Source: Diploptera punctata (Eukaryota > Arthropoda > Insecta > Blattodea > Blaberidae). Taken from it: DNA of 64,000 bases. Both the position numbers and the translations under genes were made by a program. The notes beneath the pieces are model-generated. The model worked only from the letters and a program-made list of their open reading frames with translations. It was not told the origin of the DNA and ran no database searches. Below are positions 1 through 11,337 of this stretch, piece by piece. Within the stretch, counting starts at the first letter, position 1, and every line of letters starts with the position of its first letter. The stretch covers positions 1,116,001 through 1,180,000 of the forward strand of contig JASPKZ010002333.1 in NCBI GenBank assembly GCA_030220185.1, written 5' to 3'.

Positions 1-44
1 CCTCACTCTTGTCTAAAAGTACATATTATTAATATTATAGTGTT

Positions 45-324
45 ATTAATTAAATAAAAAATAAACTTAGTTTTATTTGATTTTCATATTTATTAAGATA
101 TATTCAGTGACAGCTGTTTCGGTACACTGTACCTTCTTCAGACATGTTAACAAATTATGAATTATGGTATTATAGTACATATCAACTGATCTAAGTAACA
201 ATACAAACAATAATTTATTTACATTTTTTAATTTAAAAAGGCGATTCATTCAAATCAAGTTTAGAATTTAACAGTTTATTACTACTTTCGATTTATCTAT
301 TTCTACAGCCTCCAAAAGAGATTA
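45..324 (-). mobile_element. PLE-1 3' terminal repeat, inverted fragment
   Basis: On the minus strand this matches the 3' end of the PLE copy at 13617-13860: the last GIY-YIG codons, the untranslated tail and the CTGAAGA/GAAA motif. It points away from the PLE body that resumes at 3774. Without the piggyBac at 329-3769, the flanks read agatta-TTAA-tagaatg, close to the PLE sequence near 7693. So this inverted 3' end was already joined to a plus-strand PLE body before piggyBac inserted. Such inverted ends are typical of Penelope-like elements. Confidence 0.8.
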
Positions 325-699
325 TTAACCACTCTAGTGGCTATGACGTGAGGGTGCGTCATGCCTGATCCCTCCTGTAGTGGCTATGACGAGCAGGCAC
401 GTCAAGCCATAAGTTTAACACAGTGGCTATGATGTCTATGCCCGTCATGCTTGTTGTAAGTATGTAAAAATTCAAGACCCGACCAATCCCATGGAATTTT
501 TTAAACTGTTTATTACGCAGGAAATTTGTGATCATATAAGTGATGAAATAAGTCACTATACTGAGCAGTTCCTAAAAAAAAACATTTAATAAAAGATAGA
601 TCAAGAGCCCATGAATGGAACGAAACAAATAATGGCAAAATAATTAATTAGCTGGCATTTTGTTTATTACAAGGGTTACACCAACAACCTGAAAATGAA

Positions 700-2235
700 A
701 GTTATTTTCAAGCAGGAAAATTTTGGAAAGCCCAATATTTTTGGAACTTTTTTCAGAAAGAAGATTCCACCTTCTGTTTAAATTTTACATTTTGTAAATA
801 ATGAGGAGTATGATGAGGCGATGTGTGGATCTAAGAGACTGTACAAACTCAAACAGATTTTAAATCACCTTAACAATAGATTTAGAAGTGTTTACACTCT
901 GGATTATGATATTTCAATAGGTGAGTTGTTGATGATGTGGAAGGGAAGACTAGCTGGAAAGTGTTCATTCCATCTAAACGTTCTCAATTGGCATTAAATC
1001 GTTTGAATTATGCGAGGCCAAATCGGGCTACGTGTGAAACTTACATATTTAGGGAAGGATACAAAATTCGACCAGTCGTTAAAAAATGAGGCTGATGGGT
1101 CTAAAGTTGTGTTGCAACTAATGAACCTTCTCATGTGATATATGGTTACCATGGACAACTCGTTAACGAGTCCTGATTTATTTGAAAAACTGTGTCAACA
1201 AGGAACTGACGCAATTGGAACTTTACGCCAAAACAGAAAAGGTGTAAATATTGAAATAAGGGAGGCCAAGCTAAAGAAGGAAGAACATGTATCGGCTTAA
1301 CTAACTAACCACTGGCACTATTGAACCTGTATGTTCATGGCCGCACGTACATAAGCTCTCCATACATCCCTATCTTGAGCCAATGTTTCCAGTCATCTCC
1401 TGTATAATCGATTTCCCTCAAATCATAGTTAATGTTATTCTCCCACCTCATTCGTGATCTACAACTGGGCGCTTTCCCTCTGGTTTCCTACAAGAAGCTT
1501 CCATGCACATCTTTCATTCCCCATTTGTGCCACATGTCCTGCCCATCTCAGTCTGCGAGACTTAACTGTTCTCATTATACCTGGCTGGCTTCGTATAAAA
1601 GACCATGTAATTCACTGTTATGCAATCTTCTCACATGTATCGGCCTACAAGGATAAAATGATAGTGATGAAGTGGAAGGATAAGAAGCATATTGCCTCGT
1701 AAGTACAAATCATGATGAGAAGATGGTATCTACCAAGCTTCAAGGCCAGGTTGTCACAAAGCCTAAAGTTGGACTCAACTACAATTCGAAAATGGGAGTT
1801 TGTAGATCTTAGCAACACTCATCTTGTGAGTTATTGTAGCACAAGAAAGAGGATGAAGAAATATTACCAGAACCAATTTATGCATTTCATAGACATATGC
1901 TGCCTGAATTCATATTTGCTCTATGTCAAATCATGGGGCAATATGAAACGTATGGAATTTCAATTTAAATTGATTGAGAACATGATACTGAAGTATCATA
2001 AATCTGAAAACAAGTCCCCTGGTAGACCTGCAAAATTAGCACCACCAACCAGGACAAATGCTGCCTGTCATTTATCCCACCATCAACGTCCAAACAGGAA
2101 CCCAGGCGTCGCTGTGTCCTGTGCTATAAGAAAGGTGAACAGCATCAAACAATATTCGCTGTGATGACTGCAATGTGGCATTATGTGCAGTGTCCTGTTT
2201 CAAGCGGTATCACACTGTCGTGGATTACTAAGGAC
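700..2235 (+). pseudogene. piggyBac transposase, broken
   Basis: Recognisable piggyBac DDE transposase in several frames. Around 830-1070 it reads LYKLKQILNHLNNRF, then SVYTLDYDIS and MMWKGRL. Around 1145-1285 it reads MDNSLTSPDLFEKL and GTLRQNRKGV, which includes the family MDN aspartate. After the LINE insertion it resumes with YKDKMIVMKWKDKKHIA and ends near 2235 in the Cys-rich C-terminal finger (CVLCYKKG, CDDCNVALC). Frameshifts and the insertion make it non-functional. The start codon is uncertain. Confidence 0.82.
1297..1632 (-). mobile_element. RTE-like LINE 3' fragment in piggyBac 1
   Basis: Minus-strand copy of the 3' end of the LINE seen complete at 10152-13381, including the [12 protein letters not shown] C-terminus and a (GTTA)n tail at the left. 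A 12-bp target duplication, acatgtatcggc, flanks it at 1285-1296 and 1633-1644. Removing it restores piggyBac coding. Confidence 0.87.
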
Positions 2236-2332
2236 GAAATGGGATGAAGTTGATATTCAACAAAATAAATATAAGTAATTGTGAGTAGACTGCAAGCAAG
2301 CAGTATATAATTACATTTTCAATTATCAGGTA

Positions 2333-3171
2333 AGACAAGGGTGTAGTTTATCACTTACCCTTTTAAATCTATATATTAATGACATCATCCAAAATTGGAA
2401 AAGTATTGTTAATATAGGTATAAGAATGGACCGTTTTAAAATATTAAACGTTTTAATGTATGCTGACGATGTGGTTATATTCAAAAAAATGAAAATAATT
2501 TGCAGTACTCTTTACATCAATTAAATCAGTTATGCCAAGAATATAATTTAAAAATATCAAAAGAAAAAACAAAAATAATGGCATTTTGGGGAAACAGTCA
2601 TATAAGATCAAAAATCATAATAGACAACAACCTCTGGAACAAGTAACAAATTTCAATTATTTGGGTTGTAATTTTACTATAAACACAAAAACTTAAAGAG
2701 ACATACATATGAAACTGTCGAAATTTCAAATGATGTGCGGAACTATACATAAAACATTAAAGAATAAAACAAGAAGAGATACTAGATTGAAGTTTTATAA
2801 AACATTGGCAGTTCCTGCATTACTTTATGGGAGTGAAACTTGGGTAATGACCAAAAAACTGCAAAGTAGAATACAAGCGCAGAAATGAACTTCCTTAGAA
2901 GAACAAAAGGCTGCACAAGATTGGATCGGGTAAGGAATGAGGATATAGAACAGAGTTAAATATATATATCCATTGGATGAGAAAATCAGAGAATATAGAG
3001 AGAAATGGTTTACACACGTGGAAAGAATGAATGTATCAAGATTGCCAAGAGCAGCATTCAACTACAAGCCAAGAGGTTCAAGGAATGTAGGAAGGCCAGT
3101 GAAAAGATGGACAGAACAACTGTGAGGCAGAACAGGCAATTTGCCTAGCCCGTGAAGTGAAGAAGAAGAAG
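2333..3171 (+). mobile_element. LINE fragment with reverse-transcriptase C-terminal half
   Basis: Plus-strand non-LTR reverse transcriptase remnant, truncated at its 5' end within the RQGCSL motif, with a YADDV catalytic box near 2459-2475, the LLYGSETW thumb motif near 2820 and a (GAA)n tail near 3162-3171. An 8-bp target duplication, atcaggta, lies at 2325-2332 and 3172-3179. Small frameshifts break it. Related 3' ends occur at 26.99-27.40, 50.68-51.06 and 53.70-54.04 kb. Confidence 0.8.
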
Positions 3172-3937
3172 ATCAGGTATAGGGACACTTCTAGCATTGT
3201 TTGTTACGATCTTCCCATTTACTTTGTTACAGCCCCTCCCCCCTCTTGCAAGTATACTGTTGTTGTATGAGTGAAGATCAAAAAAAAGTTCTAACTGGAC
3301 TTGTGTGAGGGTCAGAAAAATGTACAAAAGTGAACTAGTTGGCGGGCTAAATTTGACAGTTTCTTGGAATTTATGACACCCAGCTGGATATTGAAAGACT
3401 GGGAAAAAAGTGCATTCTTACAGGTTCAGTGTCCTGCATGCTAAAGCTAAGCAGTGGCATGCTTACATGTTCATACAATTTATTTTTGATTATTTTTTGT
3501 CTGTTTGTTAATATTTTAATTTTTTTTTTATTACAATTATATTTTCTTCTATCATTAATGCATATAGAGAAACTACAATATTCACATGATATAAACATTT
3601 TATTTGAACTATTTAAATAACATTAACAGTAATATTAGCATTAGAAAATAAAGTTGTAATTATTCAAAGGAATACAACATTTAAATGTCCCACTGAGAGT
3701 AGCCACTACCTGGTTTAAATGTCCCATTGAGGGAGGCGCTCTGTAAATGTGTAGCTACCACTTAACTGGTTAATAGAATGTTACTAACTAATAATGGTTT
3801 TGTAGTTGAAGAAATATTACACACTCCTAAAACATGCTTACATCAAAATTATTTGAATTTAATAACAAATTGTACATAGCTAAAGATGGTTTGATTATGT
3901 GTGATCCGTTGAGCCCTTTTTTTGGGCAGAGATTTTT

Positions 3938-4384
3938 ATGGATGACTTAGAACAAACCATACATAAGAATGTATTAGCTAAAAATGTTCTATTTTGTTAT
4001 CGTTATGTAGATGATATCATAGCATGTTTCATAGGAACTAAAAGACAATTGAATCCCTTTTTAAATTTTATTAATAACATTCACAAAAGTATTAATTTTA
4101 TGATGGAATTAGAAACAAATAATAGTATATATTTTTTGGATTTATCAATAAAACACATTGATAATAAGTTTGAGTTTGGTATCTTTCACAAACCATCTCA
4201 TACTGATACCACTATCCATAGTTCTTCTCTTCACCCATATACTCATAAGATGGCAGCCTTTAATAGTTACATTCATAGACTTTTAAATATCCCTCTTTCA
4301 CCCTTGGAATTTAATAATGAATTGAATATTATTAAACAATTAGCTATTAATAATAACTACAACCCTAAAATTATAGAATTTTAA
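3938..4384 (+). pseudogene. PLE reverse transcriptase, C-terminal part
   Basis: An open stretch of 148 codons with the YVDDII catalytic motif at about residues 23-28, then ELETNNSIYFLDLSI and FHKPSHTDTT, typical of the palm and thumb of Penelope-type reverse transcriptases. The upstream GDPLSP motif of copy 2 is changed to a damaged CDPLSP. It is cut off on the right where piggyBac 2 entered. Confidence 0.85.
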
Positions 4385-4415
4385 TTAAGAAAATGCGTTA
4401 CAAAAAAGCAATTAA

Positions 4416-5824
4416 CCCATTGGAGACTTTTAACAAGTCTCCCTCGTGAGCAGGTAGAAAGTCCAAACAGCTCAAGCACGACCTACACTCGTTGTGTTAA
4501 AACTCTCGACTATAAGAAGTTGGCTCTATCTTTAGTGATTAAAAATTTATGTTCTCCATCTGTAAAATTTGTTGCTGGTTTATATAAAGCGTATATGTAG
4601 TCCTAGTATATTGTATAGTTTATTATAGATATATTTTATAGAATAATATATTTTAGTTATTTATTACGGTAAAGTATATATGTTGTTTCAATTATTTTTT
4701 CGAATATCATGGTTGTAAATGTAACTTTTTTTAGAAACACGTTCAGTTCAAACACTCTAAACGGAATAAAACGGCGCGATTTGAAATAATATTAGATATT
4801 GTACTCTTCAGGATATAATTCAAATAAACACTGGACAAGATGCACATGAAAATTAAGGTTTTACAGCAAATGAGAGTGTAGTCCTAGAATTAGCAAACCC
4901 GTTCGTAGAGAAAGGTTACACATTATAATTGTGTTCTCCTAATTTATTTATAGAGCTGACTAGACCAGAGACATATTAGGGACAGTAAAATCTAACAGAA
5001 GAAATATGTCTATGGATTTAGTGAACATCAAATTGGAAAGAAAAAAAAAAGGAGAGATAACAACATAATCTAGTTGGAGACTTCTAGCATAGAAGTGGAA
5101 AGGTAGGAAAGACATTTATTTGTTATCATCCAAACACGAAAATGCCGACATGACTGACACCAGTAAGAAGCTATGGAAGAATAAAGACGGAGAACAAGAA
5201 GAAAAAATCATAAAGGCTAAATGTATTCAAGAATACAATAAAGGTATGGGAGGAGAATATCGACATGACAAGGTTGTGGATTTGTTTTCCAGTAATGATG
5301 AGATTTGTAAAGTGCTATAGAAAAATAGCTTTTTACGTTATCAATAATTTGAGAAGATATATAGCAAGAACTTTCTACGATTTGATAATGTATATGCCTA
5401 TGCTTTTACATGGTTAGTGTAATTAATTTTTATAATATGCAGTATTGTATATTTTTAATTTTTACCGTTCTTGTTAGAACATATGATTTGTGTTTACTTT
5501 AAATATAATGACGAGAAATTTTAGTAAAAGATGGTTTTTGAAATATTAGTCAACTTTTATAGCCTTCAAACTAACAATAGATAACGGTTAAATTGCAAAA
5601 AAAGAGGGTTGTAGCCAGGCCACATTCCTTTCCTATTCATAAAAGTACAAAATACTACAAGAAAAACAGGGGTAAACAAACTATCTGAAATCCATTTGTG
5701 ATAGATGCAGTACGCATGGTCTGGGTATTCTGATTTAAAATCCAATGCAGCCGGAGTAGCGCTGGGGAGATTTAAATGGGTTTCCAGTGAACTTACCTGG
5801 CGCTTTAAACGTGTCTTCAATGGG
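4416..5824 (+). mobile_element. piggyBac element 2, internally deleted
   Basis: Exact boundaries: TTAA at 4412-4415 and 5825-5828, ends CCCATTGGAGAC and GTCTTCAATGGG. Comparison with the uninterrupted PLE sequence at 9940-9955 confirms that a single TTAA was the target. Coding remains only around 5090-5320. At 1409 bp it is shorter than an autonomous piggyBac. Confidence 0.92.
5090..5320 (+). pseudogene. piggyBac transposase fragment
   Basis: About 75 codons reading RKDIYLLSSKHENADMTD and later QEYNKGMGG, which match the conserved piggyBac segment that ends in the third catalytic-aspartate region (usually NKGMGGVDRxD). Here the VDR is replaced by EYRHD, so the catalytic context is altered. 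No upstream catalytic region is visible in this element. Confidence 0.82.
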
Positions 5825-6009
5825 TTAACAAAGTTTTTCCTTTATTCAAAGAAAACATAAAGAAATGTGTCATAATGTCATACATAGGCCCACTTTCAAA
5901 TAAAATATCTAAACACTTCAAAAGTTGAACATTAATGTGGCATTTAAAACTAATAAAACTTTACAAAATATAATAAAAAACAATAAAACCAAAATAAAAA
6001 AATAAAAAT

Positions 6010-6317
6010 TATCAGATGTATATAAATTGAAGTGTGGCACATGTGACAATGTCTGTATAGGACAAACTGGTAGACCTTTTATCTCTCGGATAAAGGAACA
6101 CATGAGAGCATATAACAGAAATTTAGAATATTCAACATATGCTGACCATCTATTCCAATTTAATCATTGTTTCGATCCAAATTTTGAAATTTTACATATT
6201 TGTGATAAGGGTAAGAAGTTGGACCTTTTGGAGGCTGTAGAAATAAATAAATTGAAAAGTAGTAATAAACTGTTAAATTCTCAACTTGATTTGAATGAAT
6301 CACCTTTGTTAAATTAA
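6010..6317 (+). pseudogene. PLE GIY-YIG endonuclease domain (copy 1)
   Basis: Reads CGTCDNVCIGQTGRPFISRI, then KEHMRAYNRN and EAVEINKLKSSN, ending LNESPLLN. This is the C-terminal GIY-YIG endonuclease of Penelope-like elements, with the upstream Cys pair and a degenerate YIG (CIG). It ends with a normal stop followed by the 3' terminal repeat. The upstream link to the reverse transcriptase is frameshifted. Confidence 0.82.
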
Positions 6318-7179
6318 AAAAAAAAATTATTGTTGTATTGTTGCTTAGATTAGTTGATATGTACTATAATACCACAATTCATAATTTGTTAACATGTCTG
6401 AAGAAGGTACAGTGCACTGAAACATATATCTTAATAAATATGAAAATCAAAATAAACTAAGTTTTATTTTATTTAATTAATGAATATGGATTTTCATCAA
6501 GTAAACACCAACTCAATTGATTATTTAATACAAGCTTCTTGTGATTTGGTATTTTAAATTATTACTCCGGATTAAAAAGTGCACACAGGATATTTGGTTT
6601 TACAACAGTTGCATCAAACATGATCTTAAACCAAAATATTAATATCAAGACTAATTTTAATAACTCAGCCTCAACGAAAGCTTCTGCTGCAGCAGTGAGA
6701 ACTTGGCTCTGAGAAGATAGAAATTTGTGGTATAATAAAAGATGTTTTAAGTGTATATTTGATGTATATACATTCAGAACTAACGTTTAGATTAAATAGT
6801 ATTGAATTTGACATTATTGATTTTATAACAAGACAAAAAGTAAGTGTGTTGATTCATAAGAAATACTTAATTCAAAAAAATAAACTCTCAAAATTACATG
6901 GAATTAAGAAACCAGTAAGTTACTAGTTTATCCAAACACAATTTTTTTTATTGGTTTGTTAATGCTTCTGACACTAATTTTACTAAAAATGAAATTGATT
7001 TGTTAAATAAGGGTTTAAATTTAATTTTAATGTTGACAATAGTAATATTTTACTACAAAATTTAGGTGTGGAATGTGAATTGATTTTAAAAGTTAATAAT
7101 ACATTATCTGAACCAGTTATGTTGAGTCAGAAAAATATGCTCTCATAAAAAGATCAGAAAACAATACCAAGGCATATAT

Positions 7180-7992
7180 TCTATAATCAGATAGCTAAAG
7201 ATATAAAAAGAAAACTTTATATGATAATATTGTTATTACACGAGCAGATAAAGGACAAACTTTAATAGCTTTAAATAAAGATGATTATATCTCTAAAACT
7301 GTAGATTTTCTAAATTCAGACAATTTTCAAATTATTGATAAAGACCCAACAGAGAAATATCAAAAAGAAATTATAAATATTTATAAAAATAGTTTAATTT
7401 TTAATAACCTTTTTGAATCCCCAACCACCCAACTGTACTCCCTAGTTAAATTACATAAAGAAATTATCCCATTAGACCAGTAGTATCCTTCATAAGTTCT
7501 CCATCATACAAAATGTCTAAAAAGCTAATAAATATAATTTCATCTAATACTAAGTTCAATCCAATTTACAGTATAGAAAACTCTATTGAATTAATTGACA
7601 ATATAAAGAACATGGATTTGCCTAAAAACTTAATATTAGTTTCTTTTGATGTAAAGAATATTTCCCAGTATACCTACTATTGATGTAATAGAGATTATTA
7701 TTAGAATGTACTAACTAATAAAGTGAATGGTTTTGTAGTTGAAGAAATATTACACACTCTTAAAACATACTTGCATCAAAATTATTTTGAATATAATAAC
7801 AAATTGTACATAGCTACAGATGGTTTGATTATGGGTGATCCATTGAGCCCTCTGGCAGAGATTTTAGAACAAACTATACATGAGAATGTATTAGCTAAAA
7901 ATGTTCTATTTTGTTATCATTATGTAGATTATATCATAGCAGGTTTCATAGGAACTAAAAGACAATTCAATTCCGTTTTAAATTTTATTAAT
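7180..7992 (+). pseudogene. PLE-1 reverse transcriptase, N-terminal half
   Basis: In broken frames this reads VITRADKGQTLIALNKDDY, then LYSLVKLHK, RPVVSFISSPSY, LVSFDVKN and MGDPLSPLAE, the usual order of Penelope reverse-transcriptase blocks before the YVDD box. Here the box reads YVDYII, so a catalytic aspartate is lost in this copy. The frame is interrupted at 7992 by the minus-strand LINE. Confidence 0.82.
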
Positions 7993-8211
7993 CATCATTA
8001 TCATCATCAACAATCACGGATTAAGCCCATGTGGCTTGTTCCGGTCTCATAGATTCTCATTCAAAAGTTGGATCCATCTCTTCTTCGGTCTACCAACATT
8101 CCTGCGTCCTTTGGTTTGTATTTAAGTATAATTTTGGGAATGCGATCATCTTCCATTCTTTGAACATGTTCTTTCCATCTTTTTTCTAGATTCTTTTATT
8201 CTATCTAAGAG

Positions 8212-8515
8212 TAAAGTAAAGAAGTGATCCCACAACAGTCCCGGAGGCCCTTGGGGTAGTGGGAGGTTAAGGCTCCCACTTTTTCTAGACAATCAGCACT
8301 TTATGTCAGCCAGGTTGTCAGCCCTGCGTGATGGCCGCCTTTAACCCAGAACAAGCGTCTGGTACTCATTTCCATTAGAGGCTGAGTCGACCCCAGGGCC
8401 ATAGTGCCGCCAGAGGGTTTGGGTCAGTTTAAAAATCCTGACCCCAAAGAGACTTGAACCCTTGACCCTCCAACTTGTAGCTCAGTGCCTTAACCACTAC
8501 GCTACGGCGTGCCCC
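8212..8515 (-). mobile_element. tRNA-derived SINE inside LINE-A
   Basis: On the minus strand it starts with a tRNA-like head: A-box-like TAGCGTAGTGGTTAAGGC and B-box-like GGTTCAAGTCT. A GC-richer body of about 220 bp follows. A perfect 12-bp target duplication, tctatctaagag, lies at 8200-8211 and 8516-8527. The empty site is visible in the second LINE-A copy near 36340-36350. Confidence 0.93.
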
Positions 8516-9349
8516 TCTATCTAAGAGCTTAAAGATATTTAGCTCATTTCTAATATCTTCACTTCTTCTCTTATCTAGAAGTTTGCAACCAGCCACACTT
8601 CTCAGGAATCTCATTTCAGCTGCTTCTATGATCTTCTCTTCTCTTTTAGTTAAAACCCAAAATTCACTACCATACAATAGTAAGGGGACTACCACTACTT
8701 TATAAAATTTTAGTTTTGTTTCTTTTCTTGTGCTTTTAAATATCCTTTTGATTGTTCCACATATATAATTAAATTTATTAAGTTTGTTAAATAGATCTTC
8801 ATTTTTAAAATAGGAGATTTCATAACCCAGGTATTTAAAATGGTTCACTTGTTCAATGGGTTTCCCCTCCAGAATTATTTTAGCTCTTATGGTATCTGAT
8901 CCCTTAAAAGCTAGGATTTTCGTTTTACTTATTGCTATTTTGAAATTATATTTCTGTATAATGTTATTTAACTGAAAGAGTGATTTCTGTAGATCATCTT
9001 CTGAACTAGATATTAGAACTTGGTCGTCTGCAAAAAGTAAGGTATCTAACATCTTATTTCTTATTTTGAAATGTGAGTCCAAATTTATCTTCCAATTACA
9101 TATGATATCGTCAATATAAATATTAAAAAGGGAGGATGAAAGTGGACATCTCTGTCTTACACCTCTATTTATTGTTGCTGTTATATTGTTTTTATTTTTG
9201 CCTCCAGTTTCTATTGTGATTTTATTTTCTACATATAGACTTTTTATTGCAGTTATTAGGTGCTGAGGTACTCCTTTCTCTTTCATTATATTCCACAATT
9301 TATTTCTGTTAACTTTGTCAAATGCCTTTTCAAGATCTATAAATGCCAT
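8429..9349 (-). pseudogene. LINE-A reverse transcriptase
   Basis: 306 codons: [13 protein letters not shown] at the start, GVRQRCPLSSSLFNIYIDD (one residue differs from the usual RQGCPLS), the catalytic FADDQ, then [20 protein letters not shown] and MRFLRSVAGC. The last residues (GARRSVVVKALSYKLEGQGF) are read through the inserted SINE, so the native C-terminus is displaced. An upstream part (YKKGDRHDCENYRGINIL) lies in another frame at 9386-9622. Endonuclease sequence is absent. Confidence 0.83.
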
Positions 9350-9617
9350 AAAAGTTGGTAGATTATATTCTTAATTATTTGTTTCTCAATTATTTGATTG
9401 ATCGTGAAAATGCAATGTGAACAGAATCTGCCTTTCCTGAATCCATTCTGGGCTTCTAGAATAATACTTTCCATAATTACATTTAAACAATTTTTCAATA
9501 TAGTTGCATACATTTTTATAACAGGTACCCAAGATATTTATGCCTCTGTAGTTTTCACAATCATGACGATCTCCTTTTTTATAAATAGGATATATTTTGG
9601 CCGTCTTCCATTCTTCT

Positions 9618-10136
9618 AACATTCACAAAAGTATTAACTTCACGGTGGAATTAGAAACAAATAATAGTATATATTTTTTGGATTTATCAATAAAACACAT
9701 TGATAATGAGTTTGGTAACTTTCACAAACCATCTCATATGATACCACTATCCATAGTTCTTCTCTTCACCCATATACTCATAAGATGGCAGCCTTTAATA
9801 GTTACATTCATAGACTTAAATATCCCTCTTTCACCCTTGGAATATATAATGAATTGAATATTATTAAACAATTAGTTATTAATAATAACTACAACCCTAA
9901 AATTATAGAATATTTAATTAAGAAAATGCATTACAAAAAAGCAATTAACAAAGTTTTTCCTTTACTCAAAGAAAACATAAAGAAATATGTCATAATGTCA
10001 TACATAGGCCCACTTTCATATAAAATATCTAAACACTTCAGAAAAGTTGAACATTAATGTGGCATTTAAAACTAATAAAACTTTACAAAATATAATAAAA
10101 AACAATAAAACCAAAATAAAATAAAAATTATCAGGT
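9618..10136 (+). pseudogene. PLE-1 reverse transcriptase, C-terminal part (copy 2)
   Basis: Continues copy 2 after LINE-A: NIHKSINFTVELETNNSIYF, then FHKPSH and a damaged thumb, NELNIIKQLVINNNYNPKII, and KAINKVFPLLKENIKKYVIM. Frameshifts near 9730 and 9820 break the frame. The segment stops at the RTE target site. Confidence 0.82.
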
Positions 10137-10462
10137 GTATATAAATTGAAGTCCCTCCATGGTATCTTTACCTTGTTGTGGTGGAGTGGCTTGCGTGCTT
10201 AAATGATCCTGAGAGCTATGCCGGCGGTAGCATTGCTGCCGATAGGGTTACCCATGCCGGACTGGTCGAAGGTGATAAGCCAGACAAAAAAGTACCTTGG
10301 TCGAAAGAGTGACGATCTTTCACCGTAAAAATAGAACCGTCAAGAAATGTGGACATGGGTTCAACTGGGGTAAAATTTCTGGAGGTCAAATAGTCCCCCA
10401 TTCGGTTCTCCGGGTGGGGACTACTTATGGGAACCCATGCCAAAGGCTCAAACACAGGGACA

Positions 10463-11230
10463 TGTTCCTAGGAACATGGAATGTTAGGACTTTATACAAT
10501 AGCGGGGCACTAGAGATATTAACGCGGGAACTAGATAAATCACCCTTGGATATAGTCGTCTTACAGGAAGTTAGGTGGCCAAGAGAAGGTAGTCAGGAAT
10601 CAGGAAGCTTTGCATTATATTACGGGGGTGCAGAAATACCTGCATTTGGAACAGGTTTTTAGTCAGAAGGAGGATCCTATCCGCCATCCGAGATATTAAG
10701 TTTGTTAGTGATAGGATATCATACATAATTCTAAAGGTAAACAACATGATTTTATAATTGTAAATGTACATGCCCCCACAGAAGATAAAGATGACAAGAT
10801 CAAGGATGAGTTCTATGAAGAATTAGAATGCTTATTTGATAGCCTTTCACGATATCATATGAAAATTGTCTTAGGAGATTTTAATGCAAAAGTGGGGCGG
10901 GAAGATATATTCAAACCAACAATAGGCAAATTCACTCTTCATGAAGATAGTAATGACAATGGGGTTAGATTAGTCACATTTGCCACATCGAAGAATCTCA
11001 TTGTTAAGAGCACAACATTTCAGCATAAGGATATTCATAAATACACCTTGACGTCCCCAGATGGAGAAACTCGGAACCAGATAGATCATGTATTAGTGGA
11101 TAAACGCTGGCACAGTAGCATCATCGATGTTAAATCAGTTAGAGGGACAGACTGCAATTCGGATCATCATCTGGTCAGAGTGAAAATCAGACAACGGCTA
11201 TCACTTATAAGAGGAACAAACGCGAAAGAT
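10463..11230 (+). pseudogene. LINE endonuclease domain
   Basis: Exonuclease-endonuclease-phosphatase fold typical of LINEs. It reads LGTWNVRTLYNSGAL, then LDIVVLQEVRWP, which carries the catalytic Glu. After a break near 10660 come VLGDFNAKVGRED (catalytic Asp and Asn), RNQIDHVLVDKRW and CNSDHHLVRVKI (catalytic Asp-His). All hallmark residues are present but in two frames. In the live element it would nick target DNA for target-primed reverse transcription. Confidence 0.87.
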
Positions 11231-11337
11231 GATTCTGTAAAATTTGAATTAAAAAACTTGAAAAATGATGAAATGCGGCAAGAATACCAAATCAAAATTA
11301 CTAATAGATTGAAGTACTGGAATCTTCCGATGACAAT

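Larger units (their letters stand above)
329..3769 (+). mobile_element. piggyBac element 1, flanked by TTAA
   Basis: TTAA lies at 325-328 and 3770-3773. The ends start with CC and share a short imperfect inverted repeat (CCACTCTAGTGG at the left; CCAGTTAAGTGG read inward from the right). The interior encodes piggyBac transposase pieces. Removing the two LINE insertions (1297-1632 and 2333-3171) with their duplicated targets leaves about 2.2 kb, near the usual piggyBac size. It sits inside PLE copy 1. Confidence 0.82.
3774..6505 (+). mobile_element. Penelope-like element copy 1 (PLE-1), 5' truncated
   Basis: Contains the reverse-transcriptase C-terminal part (3776-4411), then, after piggyBac 2, the linker and GIY-YIG region (5829-6317) and the 3' terminal repeat to about 6505. 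It aligns closely with copy 2. The 3' terminal repeat runs straight into copy 2, so the two look like a head-to-tail pair sharing one terminal repeat. Confidence 0.85.
7993..9617 (-). mobile_element. LINE-A copy 1, inserted antisense in PLE copy 2
   Basis: Minus-strand non-LTR retrotransposon, 5' truncated, with a (TGA)n tail at the left (7993-8010). The copy at 35.25-36.55 kb gives the intact alignment. The PLE sequence reads aattttattaat before and aacattcac after, as in copy 1 near 4070, so the insertion point is fixed. No clear target duplication is seen. A SINE sits inside near the 3' end. Confidence 0.87.
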
